A stretch of 64,000 nt of DNA from Mesosutterella multiformis (GTDB lineage: Bacteria > Pseudomonadota > Gammaproteobacteria > Burkholderiales > Burkholderiaceae_F): positions 558,001 through 622,000 of the forward strand of contig NZ_BGZJ01000001.1 in the NCBI RefSeq assembly GCF_003402575.1. The letters run 5' to 3'. A model generated the notes under the pieces. It ran no database searches. It worked only from the letters and a program-made list of their open reading frames with translations, and was not told the DNA's origin. Positions 25,479 to 36,652 of the stretch are shown here, in pieces. The position numbers and the translations under genes were made by a program. How positions within the stretch are numbered: position 1 is the first letter of the stretch; each line of letters starts with the position of its first letter.

Positions 25479-26519
25479 ATGCATATTGACAACACCCTGC
25501 GGCTCGACTTCAAGGACGTACTGATCCGTCCGAAGCGCTCCACCCTTATTTCCCGCTCGGAAGTAGATATCACGCGCGACTTCAAATTCCTGCATGCGCC
25601 TGTTGCCTATCACGGCATCCCGGTCATCGCGGCCAACATGGACACGACGGGAACCTTTGAAATGGCGAAGGCGCTCGACCCCTTCATGCTGTCGGCCGCG
25701 CTCGACAAGCACTACAGCGAGGATGAGCTCGTGAAGTTCTTCACGGAGCTCGAACGCAAGGCCACCGCTTTCTATACGCTCGGCATCGGAGACGATGACT
25801 GGGAGAAATTCCAGAGCGTGAACCGCAAGGCCCCGGGCGCCGTGCAGTATGTCTGCATTGACGTCGCGAACGGCTACACGGAACGGTTCGTGAACTTCAT
25901 CAAGAAGGTCCGCGACACGTATCCGGATCTCGTCATCATGGCGGGCAACGTCGTGACGGGCGACATGACCGAAGAGCTCCTGCTCTCCGGCGCCGATATC
26001 GTGAAGATCGGCATCGGACCGGGCTCCGTCTGCCTCACCCGCAAGATGACCGGTGTCGGCTACCCGCAGCTCTCCGCCGTCATTGAATGCGCGGACGCCG
26101 CGCACGGCCTTGGCGGCCGCATCTGCGCTGACGGCGGCTGTACGACCCCGGGCGATATCGCTAAGGCCTTCGGCGGCGGCGCTGACTTTGTGATGCTTGG
26201 CGGCATGTTCGCGGCTCACGATGAATGCGCCGGAAAGACGATCACGAAGGACGGCAAGACGATGAAGCAGTTCTACGGCATGAGCTCCGAGCAGGCGATG
26301 GAGAAGTGGTCCGGCGGCGTCGCCAAGTACCGCGCCTCCGAAGGCAAGGAAGTGTTCCTGCCGTCCCGCGGCCCGGTTGCCGGCACCGTCCAGGAGATCC
26401 TCGGCGGCCTGCGCTCGGCCTGCACCTATGTCGGCGCCCGCCGTCTGAAGGAACTCACGCTCCGTACGACGTTCGTGCGCGTGACGCAGCAGCTGAACGA
26501 GGTGTTCGGCAAATCCTGA
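25479..26519 (+). CDS. guaC: GMP reductase
   Basis: Converts GMP to IMP with NADPH in purine salvage. The 346 residues match GuaC in length and pattern: [39 protein letters not shown] and the catalytic Cys185 in [20 protein letters not shown]. The absence of CBS domains and the GuaC-specific N-terminus separate it from IMP dehydrogenase. Preceded by the lysA terminator, so probably its own unit. Confidence 0.95.
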   Translation: MHIDNTLRLDFKDVLIRPKRSTLISRSEVDITRDFKFLHAPVAYHGIPVIAANMDTTGTFEMAKALDPFMLSAALDKHYSEDELVKFFTELERKATAFYTLGIGDDDWEKFQSVNRKAPGAVQYVCIDVANGYTERFVNFIKKVRDTYPDLVIMAGNVVTGDMTEELLLSGADIVKIGIGPGSVCLTRKMTGVGYPQLSAVIECADAAHGLGGRICADGGCTTPGDIAKAFGGGADFVMLGGMFAAHDECAGKTITKDGKTMKQFYGMSSEQAMEKWSGGVAKYRASEGKEVFLPSRGPVAGTVQEILGGLRSACTYVGARRLKELTLRTTFVRVTQQLNEVFGKS

Positions 26520-26583
26520 TTGCCGTTAATGCGATAATCTTCAGCTGAACATTCAACCTCATACATACCCGATAGGATCCGTC

Positions 26584-27213
26584 GTGAGCATCTACGAAAG
26601 CGCTGTCTTCACTGTTTCCTCGAGCAAGCTCGACAACCTTCCGCCGGCAAGCGTGCCGGAGATCGCCTTTGCCGGCCGTTCCAACGCCGGCAAGTCCACC
26701 GCGATCAACACGCTCACCCGTCAGGGAAAGCTTGCCTTCGCTTCGAAGACCCCCGGCCGCACCCAGCTCATCAACTTCTTTGAGCTCGCGACCAAGGACA
26801 AGGTGACCCACGAACGGCATCCCGTCGCGTATCTCGTCGACCTTCCGGGCTACGGCTACGCGAAGACCACGGCGAACATCCGTTCCTCCTGGTCTGACCT
26901 CGTCGGCGGCTACATCTCGGAGCGCAGCGCGCTGCTTGGCGTCGTGCTCATCATGGATGCCCGCCGTCCGTTCATGCCCTCCGACGAATGGGTGATTGAG
27001 TTCATGAGAAACCGCCCCACTGCGAAGATGGTCTGGCTCATCAATAAGGAGGATCAGTTAAGGACGGTTTCAGAACGGCGTGATGTAATAGCGGCCGTGA
27101 AGAAGCGCGCGGAAACCTGCGTGAATCCGGTCTCCGTGCAGTACTTCTCCGGGCTGAAGAAGACCGGTGTGGAAGAGCTCCGGGCAACCCTCGACGGGTG
27201 GCTCGGTCTCTGA
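26584..27213 (+). CDS. engB: Ribosome-biogenesis GTPase EngB (YsxC/YihA)
   Basis: Essential GTPase for large-subunit assembly. The 209 residues start at GTG (MSIYESAVFTVSS) and contain G1 GRSNAGKST, G2 TPGRTQ, G3 DLPGYGYA and G4 NKED. An AGGATCC stretch 5-11 nt upstream can serve as ribosome site. Sits between guaC and hemB. Confidence 0.95.
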   Translation: MSIYESAVFTVSSSKLDNLPPASVPEIAFAGRSNAGKSTAINTLTRQGKLAFASKTPGRTQLINFFELATKDKVTHERHPVAYLVDLPGYGYAKTTANIRSSWSDLVGGYISERSALLGVVLIMDARRPFMPSDEWVIEFMRNRPTAKMVWLINKEDQLRTVSERRDVIAAVKKRAETCVNPVSVQYFSGLKKTGVEELRATLDGWLGL

Positions 27214-27290
27214 TCCTTCCGGCTAATCCCAATAGACGCGTCCAGCGCGGCACAGCCCGCCCCCGGACGCTCTTGTTTTAATACCTTTGA

Positions 27291-28313
<1,023 letters not shown>

Positions 28314-28338
28314 TCCGGACACTCACTTTCCGGTAAAG

Positions 28339-28365
28339 AAAAACCTGGCGCAAGCCAGGTTTTTC
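28339..28365. terminator. Bidirectional terminator between hemB and hslR
   Basis: AAAAACCTGGC and GCCAGGTTTTT with a 4-nt GCAA loop form a compact, symmetrical terminator serving both convergent genes. Confidence 0.9.
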
Positions 28366-28375
28366 TGCTGCCTTC

Positions 28376-28774
28376 TCAGAAGCTGTTCCTGAAGTTCCGG
28401 AGCTTCCGTCCCTCACGCTTCGTGGGGCGCCCTCCCCGGATGCTTCCCGCGGGCTCCGCGGCAAGCTTCAGAATATCCTTCCTTGAGCGCCTCAGCGCCT
28501 TGCTCGACTCGGTTTCCTCATAGAGCTTCGCGGCGTCTGTCGCCGATCCCCGCTTGTCACTCAGCCCCGTGACGAGAACTTCCATCGTGTCCTCGCCGCG
28601 AGTGACTGAAAGAAGCTCCCCGGTGCGCAGCTGCCGGGACGGCTTGATCCGGTCCCCGTTCTCACGCACGCGTCCGAGCTCAAGCGCTTCCTGGGCGAGG
28701 CTCCGCGTCTTGAAGAAACGGGCGGCCCAGAGCCACTTATCGATTCTGACAGTTGAATTTTCAGACTGATCCAC
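28376..28774 (-). CDS. hslR: S4-domain RNA-binding protein, Hsp15-like
   Basis: Family members bind free 50S subunits carrying nascent chains after heat shock and help ribosome recycling. The 132 residues hold an S4 domain near the N-terminus (VRIDKWLWAARFFKTRSLAQEALELGRVRENG) and a long basic C-terminal tail. The start is GTG at 28774, with GGGGAA about 5 nt upstream. Lies between hemB (convergent) and the rplQ terminators. Confidence 0.9.
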   Translation of the reverse strand: MDQSENSTVRIDKWLWAARFFKTRSLAQEALELGRVRENGDRIKPSRQLRTGELLSVTRGEDTMEVLVTGLSDKRGSATDAAKLYEETESSKALRRSRKDILKLAAEPAGSIRGGRPTKREGRKLRNFRNSF

Positions 28775-28787
28775 GGCGTTCCCCGCA

Positions 28788-28827
28788 AGAAAAAACGGAT
28801 CTTCCCCTTTGCAGGAAAAGACCCGTT
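28788..28827 (-). terminator. Terminator at the end of the ribosomal supercluster (after rplQ)
   Basis: On the minus strand AACGGGTCTT and AAGATCCGTT form a 10-bp stem with one mismatch, a 14-nt loop and TTTTTTC next to it. It lies 56 bp after the rplQ stop, behind another hairpin at 28839-28862. Confidence 0.75.
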
Positions 28828-28838
28828 CGATTCAAACT

Positions 28839-28862
28839 GCCGGCAGTCCGGAGACTGCCGGC
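28839..28862 (-). other. GC-rich hairpin just after rplQ
   Basis: GCCGGCAGT and ACTGCCGGC form a perfect 9-bp stem, loop 6 nt, without a long T run behind it. It probably protects the 3' end of the alpha-operon mRNA or assists the terminator that follows. Confidence 0.5.
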
Positions 28863-28883
28863 GGCTTTAAGCTGAATCAGAAA

Positions 28884-29279
28884 TTACTTGTTTTCTTCTT
28901 CAACCGGCTCAGCCTTCGGAGCAGCCTTTTCGGTCAGTTCCATGTAGGCGATTGGAGCGTTGTCGCCCGGGCGGAAGCCCATCTTGAGGATGCGGGTGTA
29001 GCCGCCGTTGCGGTTGGCGAAGCGCGGTCCGATTTCATCGAACAGCTTCTGAACGATCTCGCGATCACGGAGGCGGTTGAACGCGAGGCGGCGGTTGGCC
29101 AGGGTCGGGTTCTTGGCAAGGGTGATCAGGGGCTCAACCACGCGGCGGAGTTCCTTCGCCTTCGGCAGGGTCGTCTTGATGGCTTCGTGACGAAGCAGGG
29201 AGACGGACATGTTGCGGAACATGGCCAGACGATGGGCGCTGGTGCGGTTAAGCTTACGAAGACCTAAACGATGACGCAT
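28884..29279 (-). CDS. rplQ: 50S ribosomal protein L17
   Basis: Large-subunit protein near the exit-tunnel rim. The ATG at 29279 gives 131 residues, [20 protein letters not shown], followed by [22 protein letters not shown] and a conserved C-terminal half. The tail ([14 protein letters not shown]) is acidic and slightly longer than in E. coli (127 aa). The frame is open upstream to 29378, but that part is not L17-like. Last gene of the alpha operon, 167 bp after rpoA. Confidence 0.97.
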   Translation of the reverse strand: MRHRLGLRKLNRTSAHRLAMFRNMSVSLLRHEAIKTTLPKAKELRRVVEPLITLAKNPTLANRRLAFNRLRDREIVQKLFDEIGPRFANRNGGYTRILKMGFRPGDNAPIAYMELTEKAAPKAEPVEEENK

Positions 29280-29446
29280 TTTGTAAATTCCTATTAGTTT
29301 TGAGATCTGCCGGCAAAGGCAGAAGAATCCCGACTCTTCTATCCTCGAGAGAAACCAGGAGGCGGACGGGTAAAGCAATGTTTTGCGAAGCGCAAAGCAG
29401 GCGGAGATTACACCAAACGCCGGCTTTGCGCAACTGCAATTACAAA

Positions 29447-30451
29447 TTAACGCTCAAGACCCTGGGGTGGCCAGTTCTCAAGCTTCATGCCGAGCGTAAG
29501 ACCGTGGGCAGCGAGGACTTCCTTGATCTCGTTCAGGGACTTGCGGCCCAGATTCGGGGTCTTCAGGAGTTCGTTCTCGGTGCGCTGGATCAGATCGCCG
29601 ATGTAGGAGATGCTCTCGGCCTTCAGGCAGTTCGCGGAGCGAACCGTGAGTTCGAGGTCATCAATCGGACGCATAAGAACCGGATCAAGCGGCAGCGGAT
29701 TGTTGACGGAGCTTTCTTCCTCGGGTTCAGCCTTGTCAGCAGCAGCGGTCTTGATGGAGCCGAAGATCGACAGCTGATCCTGGAGGATGCGGACGGATTC
29801 GCGGAGAGCTTCTTCCGGCGTGATAACGCCGTTCGTCACGATCTCGAGCGCGAGCTTATCAAGGTCAGTTCTCTGACCGACACGGGCCGGGCTCACCTGA
29901 TAGGCGACACGGACGATCGGGCTGAAGGAAGCATCCATCAGGAGATGACCAATCTGCTGACGGGAATGATCGTCAGCGAAAGCACGCACGTTGCCCGGCT
30001 GATAGCCGCGGCCCTTCTCAACCTTCACCTTCAGCTCAAGACGGCCGCCAGTGAGGTGAGCGATCACATGATCGGGATTCAGCACCACGACGTCATGGGG
30101 CAGGTCGAAGTCGGCCGCCGTCACAACGGTATTGCCCTTCTTGCGGAGAACCAGAGAAACTTCCTCACGGCCTTCAAGCTTGAAGATCACGCCCTTCAGA
30201 TTGAGGAGGACGTCGACGGCATCTTCCATCACGCCTTCAATCTGGGAGTATTCGTGCACGATACCCGTGATCTCAGCCTCGGTCGGGGCATAGCCCACCA
30301 TGGAGGCGAGGAGAATGCGGCGGAGCGCATTGCCCAGGGTGTGACCATAGCCGCGCTCGAACGGTTCGAGCGTGATCACGGCACGGTTCGGATTCTTCTC
30401 ATCAAGCGCGACATCAATGTTGTTCGGCTTGAGCAGTTCTGCATTAAACAT
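29447..30451 (-). CDS. rpoA: DNA-directed RNA polymerase alpha subunit
   Basis: Scaffold of RNA polymerase assembly; its C-terminal domain binds UP elements and activators. The 334 residues include the N-terminal dimerisation domain ([20 protein letters not shown]), a short Glu-rich linker (about 238-252) and the alphaCTD with [22 protein letters not shown] and [14 protein letters not shown]. Placement between rpsD and rplQ is canonical. Confidence 0.98.
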   Translation of the reverse strand: MFNAELLKPNNIDVALDEKNPNRAVITLEPFERGYGHTLGNALRRILLASMVGYAPTEAEITGIVHEYSQIEGVMEDAVDVLLNLKGVIFKLEGREEVSLVLRKKGNTVVTAADFDLPHDVVVLNPDHVIAHLTGGRLELKVKVEKGRGYQPGNVRAFADDHSRQQIGHLLMDASFSPIVRVAYQVSPARVGQRTDLDKLALEIVTNGVITPEEALRESVRILQDQLSIFGSIKTAAADKAEPEEESSVNNPLPLDPVLMRPIDDLELTVRSANCLKAESISYIGDLIQRTENELLKTPNLGRKSLNEIKEVLAAHGLTLGMKLENWPPQGLER

Positions 30452-30530
30452 AAATCGACGTTCCTATTCAATACCCTCGGCTCGTTACACCGATAAGGCT
30501 GATGGAGGTCAGGGGCTTAAAAGTAAAGAA

Positions 30531-30606
30531 ACGCGGACAGTGCCCCAAAAGGACTATCCGCGCTTTTCCTGCACTTGACGGACCGGATCGCACTACGATC
30601 CGGACC
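30531..30606 (-). other. Two hairpins between rpsD and rpoA
   Basis: In the 168-bp gap the minus strand has a GGTCCGGATCG/CGATCCGGTCC stem with one mismatch (30580-30606) and a CGCGGATAGT/ACTGTCCGCG stem with one mismatch followed by TTTCTTT (30531-30562). The second resembles a weak terminator and could lower rpoA and rplQ transcription relative to the ribosomal genes. Confidence 0.45.
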
Positions 30607-30619
30607 ATCAGGGGCCTGA

Positions 30620-31243
30620 TTAACGAGAGTACAGTTCGACGACGAGCTGTTCGTTCACATCAGGAGCGAACTCCTGACGTTCAGGCAGGTTCTTGAAGGT
30701 GCCTTCAAACTTCTTGGCATCGACAGCAACCCAGCTGGGCATGGTGCCGGCGGCGAGTTCAAGAGCCTCAGCGATACGGGCCTGCTTACGGGCCTTTTCG
30801 CGGATGGAGACAACATCCCCGGGCTTAACCGAGGCGGAAGGAATATTCACGCGATTGCCATTGACAGCGATCGCGCCGTGGCTCACGAGCTGACGAGCTT
30901 CTGCACGGGTGGATGCAAAGCCCATACGGTAAACCACGTTGTCAAGACGGCTCTCGAGGAGCAGCAGCAGGTTGGTACCGGTGTTGCCGCGCATCGCTTC
31001 GGCGTTCTTGAAATAACGGCGGAACTGACGCTCGAGCAGACCGTAAATACGCTTGACCTTCTGCTTTTCGCGAAGCTGGTTGCCGTAGTCCGACATACGA
31101 GTGCCGGAAACTTTGCCGTGCTGGCCCGGCTTAGTATTAGCATCCTTCACTTTGTCTTCGAAGGGACGGCGGGCGCTCTTAAGGTTAAGATCGCCCCCTT
31201 CGCGACGCGAAAGCTTGAGCTTGGGACCGAGATAACGTGCCAT
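30620..31243 (-). CDS. rpsD: 30S ribosomal protein S4
   Basis: Primary 16S rRNA-binding protein and, in E. coli, the translational repressor of the alpha operon. The 207 residues start [19 protein letters not shown] without a zinc-cysteine cluster, and contain the S4 RNA-binding domain ([30 protein letters not shown], about 94-125). One residue longer than E. coli S4. Confidence 0.98.
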   Translation of the reverse strand: MARYLGPKLKLSRREGGDLNLKSARRPFEDKVKDANTKPGQHGKVSGTRMSDYGNQLREKQKVKRIYGLLERQFRRYFKNAEAMRGNTGTNLLLLLESRLDNVVYRMGFASTRAEARQLVSHGAIAVNGNRVNIPSASVKPGDVVSIREKARKQARIAEALELAAGTMPSWVAVDAKKFEGTFKNLPERQEFAPDVNEQLVVELYSR

Positions 31244-31333
31244 TTAAAATTAGCCTCTCTTATCCTGCGGATAAAACCGCATTCAGTCTTTTCTCCCGGT
31301 TGTGGAGAAAGGACACGGAAAAATTAAAAGAAA

Positions 31334-31744
31334 TTAAACGCGACGGCGCTTCGACGGACGAACGCCATTGTGCGGAACCGGGGTCACATCCTGGATGGAG
31401 GTAACGCGGATGCCGAGGGCATTCAGAGCGCGGATGCTGCTTTCACGTCCCGGGCCGGGCCCGAAAACCTGAACGTCAACGTTCTTAAGACCATATTCAA
31501 GAGCCGTACGGCCAGCCTTTTCGCTAGCAACCTGAGCAGCGAAAGACGTGGACTTACGGGAGCCCTTGAAACCCTGAGCGCCGGAGGAGGACGCCGCAAT
31601 GACGTTGCCCTGGCGATCAGTGATCGTGATGATAGTGTTATTGAAGGACGCGTGGACGTGAGCGACGCCTTCCGTCACAACCTTGCGAACCTTCTTACGA
31701 CCGCGAGCCGAAGCCGCGGAATTTTTATTAGTGTTGCCAGCCAT
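31334..31744 (-). CDS. rpsK: 30S ribosomal protein S11
   Basis: Small-subunit platform protein contacting mRNA near the E site. The 136 residues carry [22 protein letters not shown], the [18 protein letters not shown] core and the C-terminal [17 protein letters not shown]. The N-terminal basic extension is slightly longer than in E. coli (129 aa). Follows rpsM by 14 bp. Confidence 0.98.
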   Translation of the reverse strand: MAGNTNKNSAASARGRKKVRKVVTEGVAHVHASFNNTIITITDRQGNVIAASSSGAQGFKGSRKSTSFAAQVASEKAGRTALEYGLKNVDVQVFGPGPGRESSIRALNALGIRVTSIQDVTPVPHNGVRPSKRRRV

Positions 31745-31758
31745 GCTAATCCTCTAAA

Positions 31759-32124
31759 TTACTTCTTAAGCGTGACACCAACCTTGCGCGGGCCCTTGCG
31801 GGTACGGGCATTGGTGCGGGTACGCTGACCACGGCAGGGCAGACCGCGACGATGCCGCATGCCACGATAAGTACCGAGGTCGATCAGACGCTTGATCGAA
31901 AGCTGAATTTCACGACGGAGGTCACCCTCGACGACGAACTTCGAGACCGCATCACGGATCTTTTCGAGTTCTTCATCATTGAGGTCCTTGACCAACTTGG
32001 ACTGCGGGATTCCGCAAGCATCACAGATGTCGCGAGCACGGGTGAGACCGATACCATAGATGGCGGTCAGACCGATCACGGCATGCTGATTCGGCGGAAT
32101 ATTAATACCGGCGATACGAGCCAT
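31759..32124 (-). CDS. rpsM: 30S ribosomal protein S13
   Basis: Head protein forming the inter-subunit bridge and contacting P-site tRNA. The 121 residues begin [20 protein letters not shown] and include the helix-two-turn-helix region [15 protein letters not shown] and the basic C-terminal tail [19 protein letters not shown]. Follows rpmJ by 16 bp. Confidence 0.98.
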   Translation of the reverse strand: MARIAGINIPPNQHAVIGLTAIYGIGLTRARDICDACGIPQSKLVKDLNDEELEKIRDAVSKFVVEGDLRREIQLSIKRLIDLGTYRGMRHRRGLPCRGQRTRTNARTRKGPRKVGVTLKK

Positions 32125-32140
32125 TTTTTACTTTACCTCT

Positions 32141-32254
32141 TTAGCCTTGACGCTGCTTGTGACGCGGGTCGCTGCAGATCACGCGCACAACACCCTTGCG
32201 CTTAACGATCTTGCAGTTACGGCACATGCGTTTAACCGAAGCTGCTACCTTCAT
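32141..32254 (-). CDS. rpmJ: 50S ribosomal protein L36
   Basis: Smallest large-subunit protein: 37 residues, [17 protein letters not shown], with zinc ligands C-x-x-C at 11/14, Cys27 and His32 ([10 protein letters not shown]), so it is the zinc-binding C+ form. The ATG at 32254 was chosen by alignment; the frame is open upstream to 32344 without similarity. infA, often directly upstream in betaproteobacteria, is absent; a promoter lies at 32316-32344. Confidence 0.96.
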   Translation of the reverse strand: MKVAASVKRMCRNCKIVKRKGVVRVICSDPRHKQRQG

Positions 32255-32315
32255 TTTCATCTCCATCCATACCCTCACGGGCATGGGATCTGATGCATTC
32301 TGACAGAAACGAGAG

Positions 32316-32344
32316 AGCATAAACCATTTTTCGGTTTTGCACAA
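32316..32344 (-). promoter_or_regulatory. Promoter candidate for rpmJ and the alpha operon
   Basis: Minus strand: TTGTGC (32339-32344), spacer of 17 bp, TATGCT (32316-32321), about 60 bp before rpmJ. It would let rpmJ-rpsM-rpsK-rpsD-rpoA-rplQ be transcribed apart from the spc genes. Confidence 0.6.
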
Positions 32345-32427
32345 GCTGAAAATTGGATGTAGTGCATCCTTTTCAACTCTTTAGGTGCAATTCCTACTGG
32401 ATGGGTGCTCCCCGTTTCGCCAGATCA

Positions 32428-32445
32428 GCGGTTTGCAGAAACCGC
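32428..32445 (-). other. Hairpin after secY
   Basis: On the minus strand GCGGTTT and AAACCGC form a 7-bp stem around CTGC, 24 bp after the secY stop. No T run follows, so it is more likely a 3'-end stabiliser than an intrinsic terminator. Confidence 0.4.
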
Positions 32446-32468
32446 CTGCATCCTTTATTACGCCGGGA

Positions 32469-33794
32469 TCACATCCCCCGGCCAAAACCTTGGAAGTTAG
32501 TCTTCCTCAGCAAACTTTCATACTGGTGGGACATCAGATAGGCCTGAACCTGGCTCATAAAGTCCATCGCAACCACCACAACGATCAGCAGGGAAGTGCC
32601 GCCGAAGTAGAAAGGCACATTGAACTTCAGATTGAGGAACTCAGGAACCAAGCAGACGAACACCAGGTAAATTGCACCACTCAGGGTCAGACGCTGAAGC
32701 ACACGATCAATGTACTTGGCGGTCTGGTCGCCAGGACGAATGCCGGGGATGAACGCCCCACCCTTCTTCAGGTTATCTGCCGTTTCTTTCGGATTGAAAA
32801 CAAGAGCCGTATAGAAATAAGCAAAGAACACGATCAGCGTTGCGTAAAGCAGCGTGTAGATCGGCTGTCCCGGAGCGAGAGACGCAGCCAGGTCACGGAG
32901 CCAGCGATTGGAATCACTGGCCGTCATCCAGCCCGCGACCGTAGCCGGGAACAGAATCAGGGAGGAAGCGAAAATCGGCGGAATCACGTTCGCCATATTG
33001 ATCTTGAGAGGCAGGTACGTAGACTGGCCTCCCATGATCCGACGGCCAACCTGCCGACGCGCGTAATTCACCGTAATACGGCGCTGTCCGCGTTCCATAA
33101 ACACCACGAAGGCGGTCACAGCCAGCACGACAGCGATCACGAAGATCGCCGCGAGCGGGTTGATAGCGCCGGTGCTCACCAGCTGCATCAGGCCGGTAAC
33201 TGCGTTGGGAAGACCCGCCACAATACCTGCGAAGATGATGATGGAGATACCGTTGCCAAGACCGCGTTCCGTAATCTGCTCACCAAGCCACATCAGGAAC
33301 ATGGTTCCCGTGACGAGGGAAACGACGCAGGTGAACTGGAACACGAAACCCGGATTGATTACCAGGCCAGGCTGGGTCTGAAGGGCCGCGGAAATACCGA
33401 AAGCCTGGAACAGACCCAGGAAGAGCGTCGTGTAACGCGTGTACTGAGTGATCTTTCTTCGTCCGGACTCTCCCTCTTTGCGGAGAGCTTCGAGCGAGGG
33501 CATCACGTAGGACAGCATCTGCAGAATAATGGCTGCAGAAATGTACGGCATGATACCCAGCGCGAAAAGCGAGAACCGCGAGAGAGCGCCACCGGAGAAC
33601 ATGTTGAACAGCCCGAGAATGCCGCCCTGCTGCTGATTGAACAGCTGCTGGAGCATATCAGGATCAATTCCCGGAACCGGTATGTGAGCACCGATCCGGT
33701 ATACGACGAGCGCAAGCGCGAGGAACACGAGACGCTGTTTCAGGTCCGTGTACTTCCCCTTGCTCTGCTCCTTAGTTTTACGGCTGTACGCCAC
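32469..33794 (-). CDS. secY: Preprotein translocase subunit SecY
   Basis: Channel-forming subunit of the SecYEG translocon. The 441 residues show ten membrane helices, the plug and pore-ring region near [11 protein letters not shown], the conserved [10 protein letters not shown] segment and the cytoplasmic loop containing [13 protein letters not shown] used for SecA and ribosome binding. Follows rplO by 21 bp. secE lies at 60241. Confidence 0.98.
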   Translation of the reverse strand: MAYSRKTKEQSKGKYTDLKQRLVFLALALVVYRIGAHIPVPGIDPDMLQQLFNQQQGGILGLFNMFSGGALSRFSLFALGIMPYISAAIILQMLSYVMPSLEALRKEGESGRRKITQYTRYTTLFLGLFQAFGISAALQTQPGLVINPGFVFQFTCVVSLVTGTMFLMWLGEQITERGLGNGISIIIFAGIVAGLPNAVTGLMQLVSTGAINPLAAIFVIAVVLAVTAFVVFMERGQRRITVNYARRQVGRRIMGGQSTYLPLKINMANVIPPIFASSLILFPATVAGWMTASDSNRWLRDLAASLAPGQPIYTLLYATLIVFFAYFYTALVFNPKETADNLKKGGAFIPGIRPGDQTAKYIDRVLQRLTLSGAIYLVFVCLVPEFLNLKFNVPFYFGGTSLLIVVVVAMDFMSQVQAYLMSHQYESLLRKTNFQGFGRGM

Positions 33795-33815
33795 GTTCTG
33801 CCCCTAGTGAAGAAA

Positions 33816-34253
33816 TTACTCTGCGATCACCGTGCCGCCGGCAGCCTCGATGGCAGCCTTGGCACCCTTCGTCACCTTGAGGCCACGGATCGTAACCTTG
33901 CGGGTGATGGCACCGGACAGGATCACGCGGGCTTCAGCGGTAAGCGGAGACACGACGTTCGCGTTCTTCAGAACGAGCAGATCAATCTCTTCAACAGGCA
34001 GGGCTTCGAGGTCGCTCAGGCGGACTTCTTCCACGAACCGATGGGTAAGGGAAGTAAAGCCACGCTTCGGCAGACGACGATACAGCGGCATCTGGCCGCC
34101 TTCAAAACCAACCTTGTGGAAGCCGCCAGCACGGGACTTCTGACCTTTGTGACCACGGGTCGCGGTCTTGCCCATGCCGGAACCAACGCCACGACCGACA
34201 CGGCGGATCGAAGCCTTGGAGCCTTCAGCGGGCTTAATGGTATTCAAACGCAT
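33816..34253 (-). CDS. rplO: 50S ribosomal protein L15
   Basis: Late-assembly large-subunit protein. The 145 residues begin [20 protein letters not shown], with the Gly/Arg-rich [21 protein letters not shown] segment that extends into rRNA, and end [14 protein letters not shown]. Last ribosomal protein gene before secY, as in E. coli spc. Confidence 0.98.
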   Translation of the reverse strand: MRLNTIKPAEGSKASIRRVGRGVGSGMGKTATRGHKGQKSRAGGFHKVGFEGGQMPLYRRLPKRGFTSLTHRFVEEVRLSDLEALPVEEIDLLVLKNANVVSPLTAEARVILSGAITRKVTIRGLKVTKGAKAAIEAAGGTVIAE

Positions 34254-34267
34254 TTTTTATCCTCGGA

Positions 34268-34450
34268 TCATTCAGCACGGACAAGGTACGAAACCTTGTT
34301 GATCATGCCACGGACCGCGGGCGTGTCTTCCAGCTCGCGAGTCTGACGGATCTTCTTGAGTCCCAGGCCCAGCACCGTAGCGCGGTGATCGGCCTTGCAG
34401 CCGATCGGGCTGCGGACCAGGGTAACCTTTACAGTCTTCTTGTCAGCCAT
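34268..34450 (-). CDS. rpmD: 50S ribosomal protein L30
   Basis: Small large-subunit protein of 60 residues: [18 protein letters not shown], then [29 protein letters not shown]. The ATG at 34450 has AGGAG 9 nt upstream; an in-frame TTG six bases earlier is a poorer choice. Between rpsE and rplO as usual. Confidence 0.97.
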   Translation of the reverse strand: MADKKTVKVTLVRSPIGCKADHRATVLGLGLKKIRQTRELEDTPAVRGMINKVSYLVRAE

Positions 34451-34467
34451 TTCCAATATCTCCTGAA

Positions 34468-34983
34468 TTAGCCAACAATCTCTTCGACCGTCTTGCCGCG
34501 CTTGGCAGCAATTTCAGCCGGAGACCGCATGTTGTTCAGAGCATCAAAGGTCGCACGAACCATGTTGTAGGGATTCGAGGAACCGTAGCACTTGGCGTAC
34601 ACGTCGGTGATACCGATCGCGTCGCAGACAGCACGCATCGGGCCGCCGGCGATGATACCGGTACCTTCAGGGGCCGGGCGGAGCATCACGCGGGAAGCGC
34701 CGTGATGGCCTTCGACGGTGTGGAAGACGGTCCCGTGGTTAAGCGGGAACTTCTTCATGTCGTGACGGGCACGATCCATGGCCTTCTGAACGGCAGCGGG
34801 GACTTCACGGGACTTGCCCTTGCCCATGCCAACACGGCCTTCGCCATCACCCACAACCGTGAGAGCGGCGAACGCCAGGATACGGCCGCCCTTGACGACC
34901 TTGGTGACGCGGTTAACCGCAATCATCTTCTCGCGGAAGCCGTCATCAGCAGCAGCCGCATTCTTACCTTGAAACTTAGCCAT
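34468..34983 (-). CDS. rpsE: 30S ribosomal protein S5
   Basis: Small-subunit protein at the mRNA entry site, important for decoding accuracy. The 171 residues contain the double-stranded RNA-binding N-terminal domain with [19 protein letters not shown] and [20 protein letters not shown], and the C-terminal [23 protein letters not shown]. The loop region linked to spectinomycin resistance in other bacteria (VTKVVKGGR) looks wild type. Confidence 0.98.
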   Translation of the reverse strand: MAKFQGKNAAAADDGFREKMIAVNRVTKVVKGGRILAFAALTVVGDGEGRVGMGKGKSREVPAAVQKAMDRARHDMKKFPLNHGTVFHTVEGHHGASRVMLRPAPEGTGIIAGGPMRAVCDAIGITDVYAKCYGSSNPYNMVRATFDALNNMRSPAEIAAKRGKTVEEIVG

Positions 34984-34995
34984 TGTGCTCAGTCC

Positions 34996-35364
34996 TTAGA
35001 ACTTGAGACCGGCTTCGCGCGCGGCCTCGGCCAGCGCAGCAACGCGGCCGTGATAACGGTATCCGGAACGGTCGAAAGCGCAGGATTCAATGCCAGCCGC
35101 CTTCGCCTTTTCAGCGATGCGGGTGCCAATGATCTTGGCTGCATTCACGTTGCCGCCGTTGCTCTTAGCAGCAGCCAGCTGGTCGCGAACTTCACGCTCA
35201 ACCGTGGAGGCAGAAACGAGCACGCGGCCGCCGTCGGCGCTGATGATGCTCGCGTAGATGTGCAGGTTGGTACGATGGATCGAAAGACGATTCACCTTCT
35301 GCAGCTTGATGCGGGCACGCGTAGCACGCGCGCGACGCTGACGGCTTTTCTCTTTGTTAATCAT
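34996..35364 (-). CDS. rplR: 50S ribosomal protein L18
   Basis: 5S rRNA-binding protein, assembling with L5 into the central protuberance. The 122 residues begin with a basic stretch ([19 protein letters not shown]) and contain [21 protein letters not shown] and the C-terminal [20 protein letters not shown]. Spaced 12 bp from rpsE in the spc order. Confidence 0.98.
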   Translation of the reverse strand: MINKEKSRQRRARATRARIKLQKVNRLSIHRTNLHIYASIISADGGRVLVSASTVEREVRDQLAAAKSNGGNVNAAKIIGTRIAEKAKAAGIESCAFDRSGYRYHGRVAALAEAAREAGLKF

Positions 35365-35375
35365 ATCCGTCTCGC

Positions 35376-35909
35376 TTATTTCTTCTTAGTTTCTTTCAGG
35401 ATCACAACTTCGTTCTCGTACCGAATGCCCTTGCCCTTATAGGGTTCCGGCTTACGGTAGCTGCGAATGACAGCTGCAGTCTGGCCAACTTTCTGCTTAT
35501 CGGCACCGAACAGCACGATGGAGGTCGGCGTCGGGGTCTTCACAGTCACGCCTTCGGGCATTTCATGCACGACGGGGTGGGAGAAGCCGAGAGAAAGGTT
35601 AAGCTTCTGACCCTGAGCCTGGGCACGATAGCCCACGCCAACCAGCGTCAGAGTCTTGGTAAAGCCAACAGAAACACCGGTGTTCATCGAGCGGACGAGA
35701 GCCGTCATCGTGCCGGAGTTCTGGTTCGATTCACGGGACTCATCCTTCGCAGAGAAGTGAAGGGTGTTGCCGTCCTGCTTGATTTCAACAAGCGGGAGGA
35801 TGTGAGTCGAAACTTCGCCGACCTTACCCTTGAGGGTAACGCTATCGGCAGTAATCTTGCAGTCGACACCGGAAGCAAGGACGACCGGAATTCTTGCAAT
35901 TCGCGACAT
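35376..35909 (-). CDS. rplF: 50S ribosomal protein L6
   Basis: Large-subunit protein near the factor-binding centre. The 177 residues comprise two related L6 domains; the C-terminal signature [20 protein letters not shown] is intact, and the N-terminus [16 protein letters not shown] is typical. Gap of 11 bp to rplR. Confidence 0.98.
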   Translation of the reverse strand: MSRIARIPVVLASGVDCKITADSVTLKGKVGEVSTHILPLVEIKQDGNTLHFSAKDESRESNQNSGTMTALVRSMNTGVSVGFTKTLTLVGVGYRAQAQGQKLNLSLGFSHPVVHEMPEGVTVKTPTPTSIVLFGADKQKVGQTAAVIRSYRKPEPYKGKGIRYENEVVILKETKKK

Positions 35910-35923
35910 TCTTTATCTCCCGA

Positions 35924-36319
35924 TTAAGCGACGTAGCACAGGACTTCACCACCCACGCCAGCAGCGCGAGCAGCACGGTCAGTCATAACACCCTTCGGGG
36001 TGGAGACGATCGCAACGCCAAGGCCGTTCATGACCTGGGGGATGTCCTGATGGTTCTTGTAAATACGGAGGCCAGGGCGAGAGACGCGCTCAATGCGCTC
36101 AATCACCGGGCGACCGGCATAGTACTTCAGGCCAATGTGCAGTTCAGCCTTGCCGTCGTTAGCGACAACAGAAAAACCGTCGATATAGCCTTCGTCTTTC
36201 AAAACCTGGGCAATAGCCACCTTCAGCTTGGAGGAGGGCATCGCCACTTCCGTCTTGTCGACAATCTGACCATTGCGAATGCGGGTCAGCATATCGGCGA
36301 TCGGATCACTCATGCTCAT
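35924..36319 (-). CDS. rpsH: 30S ribosomal protein S8
   Basis: Primary 16S rRNA-binding protein; in E. coli S8 represses the spc operon. The 131 residues start [18 protein letters not shown] and end with the typical [18 protein letters not shown] and [15 protein letters not shown] lies 7 nt before the first ATG. Confidence 0.98.
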   Translation of the reverse strand: MSMSDPIADMLTRIRNGQIVDKTEVAMPSSKLKVAIAQVLKDEGYIDGFSVVANDGKAELHIGLKYYAGRPVIERIERVSRPGLRIYKNHQDIPQVMNGLGVAIVSTPKGVMTDRAARAAGVGGEVLCYVA

Positions 36320-36334
36320 TGCGTATCTCCTCGC

Positions 36335-36640
36335 TTACCAGCTAGCCTTGATCAGGCCGGGAATGTCACCGCGCATAGCGGCATCACGAATCATGGAACG
36401 GGAAAGTCCGAACTTGCGGAAGTTTCCACGCGGACGGCCCGTCAGGGTGCAGCGGTTGCGCAGGCGAACCGGGGAGGTATCGCGGGGCAGAGCCTGCAGC
36501 TGGGCACGTGCTTCCATGCGCTCTTCCATAGAGCGGGTAGCGTCATTGATAATCGCCTTGAGGGCGGCACGCTTGGCAGCGAACTTAGCGACAGTTGCTT
36601 CACGCTTCTTTTCGCGATTAATAAGTGCGAGTTTAGCCAT
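36335..36640 (-). CDS. rpsN: 30S ribosomal protein S14, zinc-independent form
   Basis: Small-subunit head protein. The 101 residues ([20 protein letters not shown]) end with [21 protein letters not shown] and IPGLIKASW. There is no C-x-x-C zinc ribbon and the length is that of the long, zinc-independent (C-) form. Between rplE and rpsH as in E. coli. Confidence 0.98.
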   Translation of the reverse strand: MAKLALINREKKREATVAKFAAKRAALKAIINDATRSMEERMEARAQLQALPRDTSPVRLRNRCTLTGRPRGNFRKFGLSRSMIRDAAMRGDIPGLIKASW

Positions 36641-36652
36641 TTGTTACCTGCC

